Assembly: GCA_934525065.1 (NCBI GenBank)
Contig: CAKSYX010000040.1
Span: 1 to 13,111 of the forward strand
From: an uncultured Eubacteriales bacterium
Lineage (GTDB): Bacteria; Bacillota; Clostridia; Oscillospirales; Acutalibacteraceae
Reading direction: 5' to 3'
Length of the DNA: 13,111 bases
The notes below the pieces were generated by a model. The model searched no databases. It saw only the letters and a list, made by a program, of their open reading frames with translations, and was not told where the DNA came from. The position numbers were made by a program, and so were the translations under genes. This document shows, piece by piece, positions 11,556-13,111 of the stretch; within the stretch, counting starts at the first letter, position 1, and every line of letters begins with the position of its first letter.

Positions 11556-13111
11556 ATGTCAGAGGAAAAGATCACAAAGAAAGAAAATGCCGCTTCCTCA
11601 GAGGACGTGAACGAACTCAGGCAGATTCGTGTTCAAAAGCTTGAAGCACTCCGGAACGCCGGCAAGGATCCGTTTACCGTGACCACGGCCGAGCAGAGCA
11701 TCACCAATGCAGAAATCAGAGCCCGTTTTGAAGAACTCGAAAACACAGATGTTTCGATCTGCGGAAGAATCATCGCGTGGCGTGACATGGGCAAGGCGAA
11801 CTTTATTGTTCTCAGCGACCGCAGCGACAAAATGCAGGTTTATGTCAGAGTCAACGAGATCGGCGAAGAAGAATTTGCAGATTTCAAAAAGTGGGATATC
11901 GGCGATATCGTTGAAGTCAAGGGCTTTGTTTTCAAAACAAGACGCGGTGAGATTTCCGTTCACGCAAAGAATATCCGTCTGCTTTCAAAGTCGCTCCTTC
12001 CGCTTCCGGAAAAGTTCCACGGTCTCACCAATACCGATTCAAGATACCGCCAGCGTTACGTTGACCTTATAGTCAATCCCGAATCAAGAGATACCTTCAT
12101 TAAGCGCTCGCTCATTATCCGTGAGATCAGACGCTTTCTTGATGCTCAGGGCTTTCTTGAGGTTGAAACTCCGATGCTTGTTTCAAACGCAGGCGGTGCA
12201 GCAGCAAGACCGTTTGAAACCCATTCAAACGCCTTGAACGAAAACTTCAAGCTCAGAATTTCTCTTGAGCTTTACCTCAAACGCCTTATCGTCGGCGGAC
12301 TTGAGCGCGTTTATGAAATCGGCCGCGTTTTCAGAAATGAAGGCGTTGACACGAGGCATAACCCCGAGTTCACCCTCATGGAGCTTTATCAGGCCTATAC
12401 CGATTACCACGGAATGATGGATCTTACCGAAAACCTTTACCGCACCGTTGCAAGAAATGTTCTCGGAACAGAGAAAATTGTTTTCAACGGAATTGAAATG
12501 GATCTTTCAAAGCCGTTTGCGCGCATGACAATGGCTGACGCTGTCAAGAAGTATTCCGGCGTCGATTTCACAGACGTAAAGACAGACGAAGAAGCGAAGG
12601 CTCTTGCAAAAGAAAAAGGCATTGCCTTTGAGGAACGCCACAAGAAGGGCGATATCCTTAACCTCTTCTTTGAAGAATATGTTGAAGAGCACCTCATTCA
12701 GCCGACGTTCATCATGGATCACCCGGTTGAAATTTCTCCGCTCACAAAGCGTAAGCCGGAGAACCCGGACTATGTTGAGCGCTTTGAGTTCTTCATGAAC
12801 GGCTGGGAGCTTGCAAACGCATACTCCGAGCTTAACGACCCAATCGACCAGCGAGCCCGCTTCAAGGCTCAGGACGAGCTTTTCGCTGCCGGAGATGAAG
12901 AAGCGAACCACACCGACGAGGACTTTCTCACTGCACTTGAATACGGTATGCCGCCCACAGGCGGAATCGGCTTCGGCATTGACCGCATGGCAATGCTTCT
13001 GACCGACTCTCAGGCCATCAGAGATGTTCTGCTCTTCCCTACAATGAAGTCCTTAGATGGTGTAAATAAGAAAAATGATGTAAATAATACAGCTTCTGAA
13101 GCACCTGAAAA
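11556..13111 (+). CDS. lysS: Lysyl-tRNA synthetase, class II (3' end outside window)
   Basis: The open frame runs from ATG 11556 to the window edge, 518 residues plus two bases, without a stop. It charges tRNA-Lys with lysine. Seen in order: an N-terminal OB-fold anticodon-binding domain (about 60-150, SICGRIIAWRDMGKANFIVL); motif 1 around RRFLDAQGFLEVETPML; motif 2 in YEIGRVFRNEGVDTRHNPEF and TLMELYQAY; and motif 3 in GGIGFGIDRMAMLL, ending in DVLLFPTMK at residue 498. Family members commonly end close to this point. Here the frame continues as SLDGVNKKNDVNNTASEAPE, a polar, Asn-rich and AT-rich tail, so the protein has a C-terminal extension of unknown length. GAAAGGAC lies about 7 bases before the ATG. 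It follows greA in one transcription unit. Confidence 0.96.
   Translation, partial: MSEEKITKKENAASSEDVNELRQIRVQKLEALRNAGKDPFTVTTAEQSITNAEIRARFEELENTDVSICGRIIAWRDMGKANFIVLSDRSDKMQVYVRVNEIGEEEFADFKKWDIGDIVEVKGFVFKTRRGEISVHAKNIRLLSKSLLPLPEKFHGLTNTDSRYRQRYVDLIVNPESRDTFIKRSLIIREIRRFLDAQGFLEVETPMLVSNAGGAAARPFETHSNALNENFKLRISLELYLKRLIVGGLERVYEIGRVFRNEGVDTRHNPEFTLMELYQAYTDYHGMMDLTENLYRTVARNVLGTEKIVFNGIEMDLSKPFARMTMADAVKKYSGVDFTDVKTDEEAKALAKEKGIAFEERHKKGDILNLFFEEYVEEHLIQPTFIMDHPVEISPLTKRKPENPDYVERFEFFMNGWELANAYSELNDPIDQRARFKAQDELFAAGDEEANHTDEDFLTALEYGMPPTGGIGFGIDRMAMLLTDSQAIRDVLLFPTMKSLDGVNKKNDVNNTASEAPE

Noticed and set aside
1..13111. CRISPR array, tRNA or rRNA gene, insertion sequence
   Set aside because: I found no regularly spaced repeats of suitable length, no cloverleaf or rRNA-like sequence, and no transposase. 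The only longer direct repeat is the pair of 42-bp terminators.

Overview
The window looks like the chromosome of a low-to-moderate GC Gram-positive anaerobe, most likely a Clostridia member of the Ruminococcaceae/Oscillospiraceae type. The grounds are strong AGGAGG-like ribosome binding sites, sigma-A promoters (TTGACA/TATAAT), U-tailed intrinsic terminators, a YqeG-family phosphatase, a VanR/VanS-type two-component system with a VanY-type carboxypeptidase, and a greA-lysS gene pair. The assignment is inferred from gene content and style, not from a marker gene.

Left edge (1-1340): the scar of a mobile element. It holds an AT-rich stretch, then a decayed DUF3991/TOPRIM (mobilisation-associated) gene whose frame is readable through two internal stop codons. 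Next is a short intact ORF joining a DpnD/PcfM-like N-terminus to a clipped DUF3846 start. Two hairpins follow, and then a strong terminator that belongs to the chromosomal gene beyond it.

Core (1341-4434): a minus-strand orphan of 160 aa with a leader hairpin next to its Shine-Dalgarno. A plus-strand pair follows from one good promoter: yqeG (HAD phosphatase) and an EamA/DMT-family transporter. A Phd/YefM-RelE/ParE toxin-antitoxin pair then sits between two almost identical 42-bp terminator hairpins, which suggests the cassette came in between converging genes and the terminator was duplicated.

Cell-envelope stress block (4434-10915): read on the minus strand the order is VanR-like regulator, VanS-like kinase, terminator, VanY-like D,D-carboxypeptidase, GNAT acetyltransferase, and a large membrane-anchored protein overlapping the GNAT gene by 4 bp. 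No vancomycin-type ligase or VanX/VanH is present. Repeats of (G/T)TAAG at exact 11-bp spacing lie upstream of the -10 boxes of both the regulator gene and the carboxypeptidase gene. They look like operators for the regulator and suggest autoregulation plus direct control of the carboxypeptidase. A divergent exported or membrane-anchored protein with a Glu/Lys/Thr-rich linker and a C-terminal Cys-rich Ada-like module shares the regulator's upstream region.

Right edge (10916-13111): terminator, strong promoter, greA, and lysS, which runs off the window. The LysRS catalytic domain is complete at about residue 498 but the frame continues into a polar AT-rich tail, so this enzyme has a C-terminal extension.
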